64,000 bases of DNA, taken from assembly GCA_001972305.1 (NCBI GenBank), contig BDDD01000061.1, forward strand, positions 675,541 through 739,540, in the 5' to 3' direction. Within the stretch, counting starts at the first letter, position 1. The number at the start of each line of letters is the position of its first letter. This DNA comes from Cephalotus follicularis (taxonomy: Eukaryota; Streptophyta; Magnoliopsida; Oxalidales; Cephalotaceae). This document shows positions 1-12,308 of the stretch, in pieces. Below the pieces are notes generated by a model. That model saw only the letters and a list, made by a program, of their open reading frames with translations, was not told the origin of the DNA and did no database searches. The translations under genes and the position numbers were made by a program.

Positions 1-598
1 GGTGATTGGCTCTATAGTATCTATATTTATTGTGGACTTTGAAATACCTGGCCAGGTTATGGCAAGCTGGAACCTAGGGTTTCCGGAAAGGCTTGTCGAT
101 AGTCATGATGGTAAAATACAGATTTATAGATAATGACATATCTAGGGTTGACACGTATCCTTAACCTAGGTCGTGATCGGTGTCGACGATGACGAGGGAT
201 TATAGTACACGGTAACTGTCGTTAGGATAAAGTATCGGATGTATCAGAAATGGACCTAATTGTGGAAATTAATCATGGGATTAATTTACACACATGGGAT
301 ATGATAGTCATAGGTTCAGGGCCTTAAAAGTAGTCAATGACTATTTATGGTAAGTTTACTTAAGAGCAAGGCGTCTTAGTAACACACCAATGTTATCGAT
401 TAATTCCGGGCTTTCGGGTCCCGCCTCACAAATATATGTATGAGATTAATATATCGTATTGTTTTATAATGTGTGATAGCACATGTTATTTCGTGGTGTA
501 TTAGTGATGTTACGTGAGTGATTAGTTGACGTAATATACTAATATGATTTTGGTATTAATTAATAGTTAGATTATTAATTCTCTTATTAAGTAATAAA
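1..598 (+). mobile_element. LTR-like remnant, left part (copia-type)
   Basis: No coding. The stretch around 190-225 (a 'gggattatagtacacg' phrase) resembles, in reverse complement, the copia-type LTR piece at 55349-55481, so I read this as plus-strand LTR sequence. It is interrupted by the CACTA element at 599 and by the solo LTR at 2755, and seems to resume at 2438-2749 and 5454-~5750. I see no TG/CA end or target duplication for it. The family is inferred and unproven. Confidence 0.4.
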
Positions 599-2437
599 CA
601 CTACTAGAGAAAAGGGAATTCCCGACCGCCAAAGCGGTAGGGGAAACGCAGAAAACGGTCGGCGAAAATATTCGCCGACCGCCTCCCCGACTGCCATGAC
701 GGCCGCCTATGAATGGGTCGCTGATTATACGCCGACCGTCTCACCGACCGCCTTCATCAATTCCCGACCGCTAAAACGGTCGGCACGGAAAAGTGGTTGC
801 TGTTGACGTTGGCCAGAATAATTTTTTGGGAGGCTTTTGCCGACCGCCATAGCGGTTGCCGAATAACAAAGGCAGTCGGGGAATGAAAGAAAATTTCGAA
901 ATTAAATTAAATTTATAATGGTTTGCCCGACCCCCTGGCGGTCGGCAAATACAAAAAGCGGTCGGAAATTAAGAAAAGATTTAAGATTAAATTAAATCGG
1001 TAGGTATTAGCCGACCGCTTTTGGCGGTCGGTAAAATAAAAAGCGGTCGGCGATTATAAAAAAAATTTGAAATTAAAGTAAATTGATTGTATATCGCCGA
1101 CCGTGGTAGCGGTCGGTAAATAAAAAAGCGGTCGGCGATTATCGAAAAAATTTGAAATTAAATTAAATTGATGGTATTCGCCGACCGTTGTAGCGGTCGG
1201 TAAATAAAAAAACGGTCGGCGATTATCTAAAAAATTTGAAATTAAATTGAAACGATAGTATTCGCCGACCGTTGTAGCGGTCGGTAAATAATAAAAGCGG
1301 TCGGCGATTAAAATTTTTTTTTTTTGAAATTAAATTAAATTAATAAATGTTTGGGGACCACATTTAGCGGTCGGGAAATCGTAATACGGTCGGCTAAATT
1401 AGATTTTAAAGAAAATCTTGGAGCGGTCGACTAACTTAAAATTTTAAATAAAATAAATTGTTTTTTTATAAATTTCTCGTCCGCCGTCAATTAACAATAA
1501 TTTTAATTTTTGAAATAAAATTAAATTTATAAGATTACGGTTTGTGAGATTTATATAAAAATTTTGTTGCCGTGGATGTTGTGACCAATCACTTTTGGTC
1601 TATTATAAATTAGATTGTTTGGTGGACAAGCAACCACTACGATGATTTACAATTAACATTTTATTTGATTCCGATGTGCTGATCCAAATATTACTACATG
1701 AGCAACAGTATAAAAGAAAAATTGTCAATTCATTAGAAAAAATATGATCAACAGGCTTATAGCAATTTGTGTACAATTAGGCAGTAATATATATACATGA
1801 CACTAACAATTGCAATCTAGACAGTAATTAACCTCATTTTGTTCAAGTCTCTTATCCAGCTCTTTGAGCTCCGGTTGTTGGTGGTTGGTGGCTGCGAGGG
1901 AGAGAGAGAGCTACTTGGCGAAGTTGAGGTAGCAGGTGGGATGTTGGCTTTTGCGGTGCCGGTGATGACAGAGAGAACAAGAGAGGCAGACAACGGTTAG
2001 AGATGTAGCAACCTGATGTGCTGCGAGAGAGGTGTGGATCGAGGTGAGAGAGAGAGAGAGATCGGGGGCTCGGTCTGGTGGAAACGAGAGAGAGAGCGAG
2101 ATTGCGAGAGAGAGAAACTGAGAGTTGTTCTTTTTTTTCGTTTTTTTTAAACTTTTGCAGAAAAAGAACCGTGTAAAATCTGCAGAAATTCGAAATAAAA
2201 CAATTACCGACCGCCATAGCGGTCGGTAAAAAGAAAAGCGGTTGCGAAGATTAAATAAATAATAATATAAAGTAATTTGGAATTCCCGACCGCCAAAGCG
2301 GTCGGCGATTCCAAAAAAATGCGGTTGTTGATGGGAAACCAACAGGATTTCGGTTTAGGGCCATTACCGACCGCTATGGCGGTCGGCATAGCGGTCGGCA
2401 AAAAAGGCGGTCGGGAAATGTGCCTTTTCTAGTAGTG
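599..2437. mobile_element. Non-autonomous CACTA (En/Spm) DNA transposon
   Basis: The ends are inverted: CACTACTAGAGAAAAGG at 599 and CCTTTTCTAGTAGTG finishing at 2437. The 3-bp duplication AAA (596-598 and 2438-2440) is the size CACTA transposases make. Both ends are packed with the subterminal word GCGGTCGG and its complement CCGACCGC, the usual arrangement of CACTA transposase-binding repeats. There is no transposase-like ORF in 1839 bp, so it would need transposase in trans. Antisense ORFs between 1852 and 2401 are low-complexity shadows of GAGAGA and poly-T tracts. It sits inside the copia-like LTR remnant. Confidence 0.92.
927..1375. repeat. 84-86-bp subterminal tandem array of CACTA element
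   Basis: The palindromic core (CCGACCG, about 6 bases, CGGTCGG) starts near 927, 1011, 1097, 1181, 1265 and about 1349, a period of 84-86 bp. Each unit also holds a second GCGGTCGGCGATTA word and an AAATTTGAAATTAAATTAAA spacer. The right end of the element (2205-2425) has the same words without the tandem spacing. Confidence 0.85.
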
Positions 2438-2754
2438 AAATAATAATTGGATTATTATTTATCTATATCTCTCTCTCCTCATTGGCTGCAGCATGGATAT
2501 CAACGTATTGGTTGTTAAACTTCCAATATGGCAGGTGGCACTAAATAAATAAATAAATAAATATAACATGTTTATAATACATCATTCTCTTATCCATTCC
2601 ATATGTCATGGTGACAAAATGGAAAAAGGGATTTGCATTCAAATTTGAATAAAATCCTGATAACATCTTTGGCTGTTATTATCATCCTACTATCGTGGAG
2701 AGAACTCTGGGGATAAGGAGAGGGAAGTTAATAAAACATGAGATAGAGAGGTGA
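2438..2754 (+). mobile_element. LTR-like remnant, middle part
   Basis: Non-coding, AT-rich, with a short AAAT run near 2545-2562. It appears to continue the LTR-like sequence interrupted at 598. The last five bases (2750-2754, GGTGA) are the target duplication of the solo LTR that follows. Confidence 0.35.
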
Positions 2755-5448
2755 TGTAACACCCCCGATTCGGAACCGGGATCACTCCCGATTCGGGATC
2801 GGTGTGTCACACAAAACTGAACTAAAACATATCAAAGATCTTAATGTTAATCTTAATATTAATCATCATCAATACGTGGTGGTTCTAAAAATCTGAAAAC
2901 ATGTATAATCATGGAACATAAACTGAATCTGAAACATAATCTGAAAACTTTGTCATAAACCAAAATGTCATAATCCCAAAAATCACAATACTGTTTAGAT
3001 AACTGGCCTATACACGACCATAACACTACTAAAAACATAACCAAACCAATCTCCTAGATGATCCTTAAACATCGGTGACATCTCGCTCATCACACATTGC
3101 CCGGATGTTGTCCCAGAATACCTGCCGCATGGAAAACAAAACGCGGCTGAGCAAACCTCAGTATGGATAGAGAATCATAAAACATAAAACGATGCTTTAA
3201 AGGATAGAAAATACCTAAATCTTTAAATATCATATACCTTATGCATAAAATAATTTAACATTATTTTCAAAAGCGAAGGTAAGTAGTCATACAATCAATT
3301 CAAAACGAATATCCAATTTTCAAAGGGTTATTCAATTTCAAAACATAATCCAAGTTCAAAATCCCAAAACATATTCAAAATGAAAAACAAATAGAGACTT
3401 ATCCGATTCCATAACCTCATCTCAAAGATCCAAAGCGCATACACATATGAGTAATTGCAAGGGGTTTGCAAGGCCCACATGCCAAACGGAACGACGTGTA
3501 CGGCACTACACAATCAATCCCCAGAATTCATATCATATCACATATCATATAACTAGAGTCGACCCATACGCCTCTATCACACATATCGGATCCATAAGTC
3601 CACCTCATGGGACTTATTCATAACATAGAGAGACGCCGTAGTCAAATCACACTGCTACGGAAGTGTCATGTCCCCGTGCCAGGCCTACGACATGCCTATG
3701 GTACCTCCATATGTAGGAAATATCTCTGTGTATATCCTTATTTCAAAAACATTGCTTTATTTCTAAAAACAATTTAAAAACGTAAACATATTTTCTAAAC
3801 ATTTTATGGACATAGCAAAATCATTACATATCATCAACTCATTTATTTTCCACTGTAAAGAGATGATCGTATCATATTTCTTAACATGTCATAGCATAAA
3901 GTCAAGAATATTAAATTCGGAAAATGTCAACTGACTTTTATTTTCAAAATCGTATCGAATCATAAAACATAGCCAAGTTCATAAAATAGAAGGAATCACA
4001 TTTGAATTCATTTCAGTAAAACCGTAGGAAGAGACCAAGAACGAAGAATCGGTACGTTATCCATAAAGTAAAACCATCTTTTTACTATAAAAACAGTAGG
4101 AGGGTATCAAGGAACGTACTTTAATCACAAAAAGTGAAACGGGGTAGTTCCAATAAAATCAGATAGCCAAAGAGTAGAAAATTCGTACCTCATGCAATCA
4201 CCAAAATAACCTTAAGAATATAAATCGAGACTTCTCTAGACCGCTCCTCGGTTGTTACAAACATCTAACAGAAATAAAATCGTTCTCATAAAGACTTGAA
4301 ATAAAATCAGACCTCAACTCATGGGTCATTGTACACTGATCATAACCATATAAGATAATAATAGGTTTGTTAAGTCCAATTCGCAGAAGTCTTATCTAAA
4401 CATAATTTCGAATTCGCTAAGGTAAGTCCAATTTGTCCAATTCATCCAATTTCGAATCATAATACTAGTTTAGCTCATAATATCGTAAAACGATTACATA
4501 AATACATAATTCAACCAAAAACAGAATTTAACGGAGTAGGGATCAGAGTTTACCGAAAGCAAATGGAACAGATAACAGAGCAATAATCACACCGTAGAAT
4601 CAGAGCGGATCACACCTATGCGGAGAACGGAGTCGGAAACTGTCAAAAACATGTCGCCAGAGACTGCCGCGCGTGGGCTCACGCGCCGCCACTGGCCGGC
4701 CCGTGTCTATCACGCGTGGTCGACCAGTAGCAGTGAGGGTCCAATCAGGAGCGTTTGAGGCTGGGGATCACATATCCGGGGCGCGTTTGCTACAACGCCG
4801 CCGCATTTGGCAAGAACGAAGACATTTGACCGCGGTTGAATTTGTGCCGATCTACTTTTCTGGCGTAGCCAAGGGTCGGGGCTGGTTAGGTTCGCTTCAT
4901 CTCGATGCTAGGATGCCGAATATGTGATTGTCTTGTCGTGATGATCACCGGAGACGGAGCTATGGCGCTCGACAGTGGCGGGGAGAGAAGACGTCGTGCA
5001 CGCCGATTGAGCCGTTGGCCAGTGCAGGGGTTGGGTCCGGTGGACTCAGGAGGTCATGGGGGTTCGACCGGTGCCTTCTCCGGTGCCATATCGGTACCGA
5101 CACCGACGGCAGAGGTAGAGAGGGGAGAGAGAACGGGAGAGAGAGGGTGGCGGGGAGAGAGAGAGAGGGGGAGTGGGAGAGAAAACAATTTTTAATATAA
5201 AATTAGGGTTTTTAAATGTTTAAATGCTGAAATTGGGTTTTAACAAATAAATAAAATGCCAAAAAATGTTTTATTTATTCATGGACTTAATATCAAAACC
5301 CACTAGGCTAAGGCCAAAACCCGCTTAGCCTAGCCAAAAGCAAAACAAACCGAAAAATGGGCAGTCCACAAACCGAAAAAAAATCGACAGCCCATACGAA
5401 ACAGATCGAAAAGCCCAAAAATTCTACACGAAAAAATGGGATATTATA
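2755..5448 (-). mobile_element. Solo LTR, gypsy-3 family, inverted
   Basis: Starts TGTAACACCCCC at 2755 and ends ATATTATA at 5448. Exact 5-bp duplications GGTGA flank it (2750-2754, 5449-5453). In reverse complement it matches the gypsy-3 LTR: the 'ctgaggtttgctcagccgcg' block and the 'gcctggcacggggacatgacac' block occur in the same order as at 61682-61700 and 61269-61290. Length (2694 bp) is close to the complete gypsy-3 3' LTR (2777 bp). It is a solo LTR left by LTR-LTR recombination. The ORFs at 4673-5200 are GC-rich LTR sequence and not genes. Confidence 0.88.
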
Positions 5449-5453
5449 GGTGA

Positions 5454-5935
5454 ACCTAGGTAACTTTTTGACAGAGAGAGTGAGTTTGGTGTTTTTGGTT
5501 CTTAGAGAGCAAAAACAGAGAAAAGAGAAAGCAATACCGAAACACACCACAAATTGATTACTATAGGTGGTGTATTGCTTATACTGAGCTCTACATTCCC
5601 TGTATTAATCCTATATTAGGATTAGTGTTATACGAATTGTTTTACACTGGTTATTACGCTGCTATTCATTCCTGAGTGAAAGCTTGAAGTTTTAGAAAGG
5701 AATCTTGAAGGAAGGAGTTTTGGCTGCTTGGTTTGAACTTTGTCCTTCTTTATATGTATATATCTGTAATCATTTATCTAGTAGCTATTGATTAGAGATC
5801 CTGGCATGATTATATTCATTTATGGTGTTAGATAACGATTGTTCATTGTTTTGAGCCACTTTAATGAAAATTAAAGTTGAACAATCTATCTACCTAACGC
5901 CTAAAATGACTTTAATCTATTTTTGTTCTTTCATA
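5454..5935 (+). other. Non-coding LTR-type sequence, boundary unresolved
   Basis: Follows the GGTGA duplication. The first 300 bp (GA-rich, then a 'ggtggtgtattgct' phrase) probably belong to the interrupted copia-like LTR. The remainder may be the upper part of the Athila 5' LTR, but it does not match the 3' LTR at 13665-14374. I cannot place the junction. Confidence 0.3.
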
Positions 5936-6716
5936 AGTATCTAATCCTTGGATGTAGATGAACCCATGTTTTATATATATATATTAAATTCTTGTTTTCG
6001 AGTTTAATAGCATGTTTGTAAGACAACTTTTTCTTGTTAATGTATGTGGAACATTGATGAGAATGAATTTTAATGATATAAAATATGTTTTAATGTTTCA
6101 GTGCTTGTAGCTCTAATTCATTTACATCATGCTATGCAAGACAACCTCTTCTTGTTAATGTATGTGAAACCTTGATGAGAAGGAATTTTAACGATATAAA
6201 ATATGTTTTAATGTTTTAGTGCTTGTAGCTCTAATTCATTTAATCATGCAATGATTCTTAATCTTTTTATGTGATTGCACCAAAGACAACCTTTAACCAA
6301 TCATCCTTTCGAGAGTACTAAAGTTTGACAGGATAGGTTGTACCTAGGCTAAATCACTATTTTCTGTGATGCATTAAACCAGAATTTATGCCATGAATTT
6401 GATATATATATATATATATATACATGCGGGGATTCTCACATCCAATGATTGTTTTTCTCATATCACTTTCATATTTATTTATTCACATTGCTTTAGCTAT
6501 TTAATTTGAATTGTTTAATTTCTCATTTCCTAGTTTAATTCAAATCAATTCTCTTTTTAATTTATTTCATTTAGTGTTTGTTATTTTGGTTTACTTGCAT
6601 ACTAGTTTCATTTTTACAGCATATCACCACAGTTCTTCGTGGGAACGATCCCAACTTTCTATTATGCTAAATTTTTAGATTAGGGTAATTTTGATTTAGC
6701 TTAACGACATCTATCA
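5936..6716 (+). mobile_element. Athila-like 5' LTR, right part
   Basis: Ends CTATCA at 6716, six bases before the primer site. It aligns along its whole length with 18872-19646 (the right part of the 3' LTR). It contains two diverged copies of a ~118-bp unit (about 6010-6127 and 6128-6245: 'caagacaacc', 'gttaatgtatgtg', 'tgatataaaatatgtttt', 'gtgcttgtagctctaattc'), also present in the 3' copy, plus a TA microsatellite at 6403-6421. The upper part of this LTR is missing or too diverged to see. Confidence 0.75.
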
Positions 6717-6722
6717 AAATTT

Positions 6723-6740
6723 TGGTGCCGTTGCCGGGGA
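6723..6740 (+). promoter_or_regulatory. Primer binding site, tRNA-Asp type (Athila)
   Basis: TGGTGCCGTTGCCGGGGA differs by one base from the canonical Athila primer site (TGGCGCC...), complementary to the 3' end of plant tRNA-Asp. It lies just downstream of the LTR end and 60 bp before gag, and is the main evidence for the Athila assignment. Confidence 0.85.
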
Positions 6741-6801
6741 GCTTAGTGATGTCATAAAAAAAAACCTTAGGGAATTTTCTTCTTTTCGTTGTAGCTAGTG
6801 C

Positions 6802-8163
6802 ATGCTAGGTCGTAGATCATTAGATTCAGAGGTAGTTACCCGTGACCCAGAAATTGAAAGAACATTGGCTGGTATCAGAGCGAATAACAGAATGGGTGAA
6901 AATAATGACGCGCCTCAAAGATGGCCCTTAAGTGAACACTTTACTCCATGTGCGTATACCACTGTCTCATGTATTAGGGTGCCTGCTGTCCAAGCAGCTC
7001 AATATGAGATCAAGTCTAGCATTATACAAATGTTACCATCCTTTTACAACCTTGCTGTAGAGGACCCATATAAGCATTTGGATGAATTCATTGAAATCTG
7101 TTCCACATTCAAAATTCAGAATTTGTCTGAGGATGCCCTTAAGCTGATTTTGTTTCCATTCTCATTAAAGGACAGAGTTAAACAATGGCTCCATTCATTA
7201 GACTATGTGATCGTCACCACATGGGCACAATTAAAGCACGAGCTCCTCAAGAAATATTTTCTCATAGGTCGTACCAACCAGATAACGAGAGCTCTCACCA
7301 GCTTCTTTCAGCAAGATGGTGAGCAGTTCCATGAGTCATGGGAAAGATTAAAGGACCTCATCCGGAAATGTCCCCATCATGCTGTTTCTAAATGGCAGTT
7401 CGTCCAATGCTTCTATGATGGACTGACCGCAAAAAATAGACAGATGGTGGATGCTTCTTGTGGAGGCACATTCATGCATAAAAGTGAAGACGAGGCTTGG
7501 GAATTGTTTGAGTCCCTTAGCGAGAACTCTTTGCATCATCTATCATCTAGAGTAGAGTCCTTCGCGACGGGTACTCAAAACAAAGGAGGAATATATGAGG
7601 TGAGCCAATTTGAGACCATCAAGGCCAAGGTGGATATTCTATCCCAAAAATTAGATAAAGTGCTAATGATAGGGATGCTTCCTACACAATCTACCCAGAC
7701 TTTTCTTGCACAAAAGGCTTGAGCCTTGTGTGCTAGCCCAATACATTATATGAGTGAATGCCCGCTTGCTGTGCACTATCCAAAATTTATTCAAGAACAA
7801 GTGCAAGCAGTGCAAGGATTCTCTAGACCAGGGAATGATCCATTTTCCAACACATATAACCTGGGATGGAGAAATCACCCCAGTTTCGCATGGAAGCAAC
7901 CCAACATGAGCCAAAATCCCTCGTGTAGGCAAAATAATTCCATTCCTTATCATAATGCCTATAAGGATGTGCAACAATCAAATTTTCCACCGCAAGCGCC
8001 TATGGCAACTGAGGATAAAATGGATAAGGTACTGTTTTCTTGGGAGGGGATTACCAAGAATAGCCAGAAATATGATCAAATCCTTCACTCCCATACCCAA
8101 TACATTTCCAAGTTGGAATCTCAAATAGGACAGCTGGCTGATATCATTAGAAAGAGAGAATAA
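6802..8163 (+). pseudogene. gag: Athila-like gag (broken)
   Basis: Capsid/nucleocapsid polyprotein of a Ty3/gypsy retrotransposon. Start 6802 is the first ATG after the primer site. Residues ~60-230 match the retrotransposon gag core: a 'VEDPYKHLDEFIEIC' stretch, a 'QWLHSLDYVIVTTWAQLKHELLKKYF' region and an 'FHESWERLKDLIRKCPHH' region typical of Athila. A TGA at 7720 breaks the frame; the same frame continues to a TAA at 8161. The nucleocapsid zinc knuckle just after the TGA (around 7730-7760, CxxS...H...C) has lost its second cysteine. The tail (8080-8160) is coiled-coil-like. Not functional as it stands. Confidence 0.85.
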
Positions 8164-8250
8164 GGCCACTTACCTAGTCAAATGGTAGGAAATCCAAACA
8201 ATCAGTTTGGACACTGTCCCCATTGATAATAGGCCCAAGCAATTACTACT

Positions 8251-9339
8251 TTGAGAAGTGGTCGAGTAATCAGAGAACCGCAAGTAAATGTCCCAAATCT
8301 TGATCCGATGCATGAAAAGAGTCCTGAGGAGAGAGCGTCCTTCGAGAGTAGAGAGAAAGAGAGCATTGGAACTTCTAAAATAGAAGTCACTAAAGCATCC
8401 ACGTCTAAAGAGAGTGAACATAAGGGAAAGGAAAATGAAATTACTCTTGCTTCACCTAAAGTACCTTTTCCTGAGTGTTTGCGATCTCCATCTTTAGTTC
8501 CTCCATTAGGTAGAAAGTTAGGAAGAACGGAAGAGATGATGGAACTGTTCAAACAAGTCCAAATCAACCTTCCTATTCTAGATGCGATACGACAAGTGCC
8601 AGCTTATGCCAAATTTCTGAAAGACTTATGCACCACAAAGCGTAAGCTAAAAACGCATATTCCAAAAACTATCCATTTAACAGAGCAGATGAGGGTAGTC
8701 CTTCCTAGCAAGCTGCCACCGAAACTCAAAGACCCCAGAGCTCCGCTGATATCTTACAAGATTGGAAATTTACTAATAGAGAGAGCACTCCAAGATTTAT
8801 GGGCCAACGTTAACATCCTCCCTAGCTCAGTTTATGACCATTTCGGATTTGAAGAATTAAAACCCACTGAGGTGACCCTTCAACTTGCTGATAGATCTCT
8901 AAAAATTTTGAAGGGATTCATTGAGGATGTTTTAGTGAAAGTAGACGAGCTTTATTTTCCAGTGGATTTCCTTGTGCTCGATAAGGAAACCTCTTCGAAT
9001 GGGAAGCCGTAATCAATTATCTTAGGTCGTCCTTTCTTAGCCACATCAAATTCTTGCATAAAGTGTCGACCCGGAGCCATGGACATATCCTTTGGTAATA
9101 AGAAGTTGAGACTGAACATTTTCAATGCTGCTTTAGGACCTCAAGGCGAGGAGGATTGTTTTACCATTGATGTGATAGATGAAGTGGTATTCGAGTGTGT
9201 GCCCGAGACACTTGTCAATAACTCTTTGCTGCAATATTTGAATTTCTTTGGTGATGATTATGATATCGACTCTAACACTGTTGAGGTTGGTGCTATGTTA
9301 GATTTTCCCAGTTCTTCGAATCTTCCCCCATGGACATAG
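8251..9339 (+). pseudogene. pol: Athila-like aspartic protease region (broken)
   Basis: Same frame as gag. Residues ~85-150 of the first part are the pre-protease stretch. The protease follows at about 8790-8990: 'DLWANVNILPSSVYDHFG' then 'PTEVTLQLADRSLK'. Athila proteases usually read DLGAS at the catalytic aspartate; here it is DLWAN, so the flap-side glycine and serine are lost. Stops at 9010 (TAA) and 9337 (TAG) interrupt it; between them are the conserved ILGRPFL-like and 'MDISFGNKKLRLNIFN' segments of the family. It is a dead gene. Confidence 0.8.
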
Positions 9340-11025
9340 AACTTTGAACCATTACCCCCTTTGGCACAGCCACTAATGCTGAAATCCATAGAATCGCCCC
9401 CCTATTTTAGACAAGAAATCTTTGCCCGATTCTTTGAAGTATGCTTACTTGGGGCCGAATGAGACACTCCCTGTTATTATTGCCTATAGTTTGATGACTG
9501 ATCAGGAAAATAAGGTATTGGAAGTTCTAAAGGATCATAAATAAGCCATTGGGTGGTCAGTTACTGATTTGAAAGGCATAAGCCCATCTATCTGTATGCA
9601 TCATATTTTCTTTGAAGATGGTGCTAAACCTTTTAGGGACGTGCAATGAAGATTGAATCCAAATATGCGCGAAGTTGTCAAGAATGAGATTGTGAAGTGG
9701 TTAGATGCTGGTATTATTTACCCCATCTCTGACAACAAATGGGTTAGTCTCATCCAGATATTGCCAAAGAAGTAAGGCATTACTGTGGTTGAGAATGAAA
9801 AAGGTGATAAGATCTCCACTCGTACAATGACTGGTTGGCGAGTATGTATTGATTATAGAAAACTTAATTCTGTCACTCGCAAGGATCACTTTCCACTTCC
9901 ATTCATTGATCAAATCCTTGAGAAGCTGTCCGGTAATAGTACTTTAGCTTTTTAGATTGCTACTCCGGATATAACCAAGTAAGTGTGTGCCCTGAAGATC
10001 AAGAGAAAATCACATTTACATGCCCGTATGGCACATTCACTTTCAGAAGGATGCCCTTTGGATTATGTAACGCTCCTGCCACTTTCCAGCCTTGCATTCT
10101 AGCTATATTCTCTGATATGGTAAGGGAGTTCCTTGAGGTTTTTTTGAATGATTTCTATGTCTTTGGAGAATCCTTTGATGATGGACTTCTTAAGTTGGAA
10201 AAAGTTCTCAAGCTTTGTAAGGAGACAAATCTGGTTTTGAGTTGGGAGAAGAGTCATTTTATGGTTCAAGAAGGTATTGTGCTTGGACACATTGTCTCCT
10301 CATGTGGGATTGAGGTTGATAGAGAAAAAGTTGAATTAATTCAGAAACTTCCTCCTCCTTCTTCTGTTCAGCAAGTCAGATCCTTTCTTGGCCATGCTGG
10401 ATTTTATAGGCGATTCGTTAAGGACTTTAGTACCATCTCTAGACCCATATGCAATTTACTTATTGAGAAAGTACCATTTGTCTTTGATGATGCATGCCTC
10501 CGGTCTTTTCAGACTTTGAAAGATTCATTGTCTACTGCACCTATTATTCAGCCACCAGATTGGTTGCCGCCTTTTGAAATTATGTGCAATGCATCAGACT
10601 ATGCGGTCGGTGCTATTTTAGGACAGAAGGTAGACAAGAAACAGGTTGTCATTTACTATGCTAGTAAGACTTTTTCAGAAGCTCAATCCAATCATACCAC
10701 GACTGAAAAAGAATTTTTAGCAGTAGTGTTCACTCTAGAAAATTTTCGCTCATACCTCCTAGGATCCAGGGTTGTGGTGTATACAGATCATTATGCCCTC
10801 AAGAACCTCATTTCCAAAAAGGACACAAAACCGAGGCTTATTCTATGGATTTTGCTATTACAAGAATTTGATTTTGAAATCTGTGATAAGAAAGGTTCCA
10901 AGAATGTCGTAGCTAACCATCTATCTAGAATTTTAGTTGAGTCTCCCCCATGCCCGGAATTAGTTAGAGATTCATTCCTTGATGAACATCTTTTTGTAAT
11001 CTCTCATAAACCTTCTCTGTGGTGA
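9340..11025 (+). pseudogene. pol: Athila-like reverse transcriptase-RNase H (broken)
   Basis: RT and RNase H of the Athila polyprotein. From 9400 to 9984 the RT N-terminus is readable only by switching frames ('YAYLGPNETLPVII', 'GISPSICMH', 'LDAGIIYPISDNKWV', '[12 protein letters not shown]') and has several stops. From 9985 the frame is open: 'FRRMPFGLCNAPATFQ', then the catalytic box as FLNDF where the family has an xDD motif, so one catalytic aspartate is gone. RNase H follows ('NASDYAVGAILGQ', 'TTTEKEFLAVVF', 'YTDHYALKNLI'), with Asn where the first catalytic Asp is usual. A frameshift near 11020 separates it from integrase. Confidence 0.85.
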
Positions 11026-12308
11026 ATTACATGGCTATTGGGAAGCTTCCCGATGGTTCGGGTAAGCAAGAAAAAGATAAAATTTTCGCTCAGCTTAAGT
11101 TCTACATTTGGGAGGATCCTGAATTATTTCGGTACTGTTCAGATGAGATCATCCGTCATTATGTTCCAAAGAGTGAGTTCCATAATATTCTTGTTTTTTG
11201 TCACTCTCTTGCTTGTGGAGGACATTTTAGTGGGAACAAAACAGGTACCAAAGTTTTGCAAAGTGGTTTCTATTGGCCTACATTGTTTAAAGACGCTTAT
11301 GAGTTTTGCTGCACACGTGTTAATTGCCAAAAAGTAGGAAATATGTCGCGTAGAGACATGATGCCCTTGAGTCCCGTTTTAGTTGCAGAGATATTTGATG
11401 TTTGGGGTATGGACTCTATGGGACCTTTTCTGTTGTCTTTTGGTTGTGAGTATAGTTTAGTTGCGGTGGACTATGTGTCCAAATGGGTTGAAGCTCAAGC
11501 CACTAGAACCAATGATCATAAGGTAGTGATTAAATTTGTGCAAAGTCATATTTTCAGCCGTTTTGGTTTTCCAAGAGCCATTACCAGTGACGGGGGTTCA
11601 CATTTTAAACATTGGAATGTAGGCGCACTTTTGAAGAAATACTCGATAACACATAAGATTGTCACTCCGTATCACCCGCAGACTAATGGGCAAGTAGAGG
11701 TGTCCAATAGGGAGCTTAAGAGAATACTAGAAAAAATGATTAGGCAGGATAGGAAAGATTGGTCGTTAAGACTAGATTATGCTTTGTGGGCCTATTGGAC
11801 ATCGTATAAGACTCCCATTGGCATGTCACCATATCGTCTCGTTTTTGGGAAAGCTTGCCATTTGCCCGTTGAGTTGGAACACTATGCGCTTTGGGGTATA
11901 AGGCAATTTAATTTTGACATGAAAATAGCCGGTTCCAACTGTGCTATTCAGCTTTTGGAGCTCGACGAGTGGCGTAACAGCGCGTATGAGAATGCACGAA
12001 CTTACAAGGATAGGACTAAAGACTTTCATGATAAGCACATAGTTAGGAAATCTTTTGAACCTAACCAAAAAGTTTGGCTGTTTAATTCTAAGTTATGCTT
12101 GTTTCCAGGTAAACTTTGATCTCGTTGGGATGGCCCATTCATCGTTACTGAAGTATTCCCGCATGGTGCTGTGACTATCAAGAAACCGACCAATGGATCC
12201 ACATTTAAAGTCAATGAGCAACATTTGAAACCTTATGTGGATGGAATTACTGATGGACAGATCATTGAGTCTGTTGACTTGATTGATCCTGTCTACACTC
12301 CTTTGTGA
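11019..12308 (+). pseudogene. pol: Athila-like integrase (broken)
   Basis: Inserts the retrotransposon cDNA into the genome. Zinc-binding HHCC at about residues 50-105 ('[13 protein letters not shown]', '[10 protein letters not shown]'). The DDE core is complete by eye: D in 'GMDSMGPF', D in 'TSDGGSHF', E in '[12 protein letters not shown]'. A TGA at 12117 interrupts the frame, which then continues through the C-terminal 'SRWDGPFIVTEVFPHGAV' segment to TGA 12306. It is the best preserved domain of this element. The first ATG is only the start of the open stretch: the protein was part of one polyprotein with RT-RNase H and was separated by a frameshift. Confidence 0.85.

Noticed and set aside
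4673..5200. Three overlapping GC-rich ORFs as a possible captured host exon
   Set aside because: Inside a solo LTR, Arg/Gly-rich low complexity, no domain, frames overlap.
6723..6740. tRNA gene fragments at primer sites
   Set aside because: Only 11-18 bases complementary to tRNA 3' ends at LTR borders; these are primer sites. No cloverleaf flanks.
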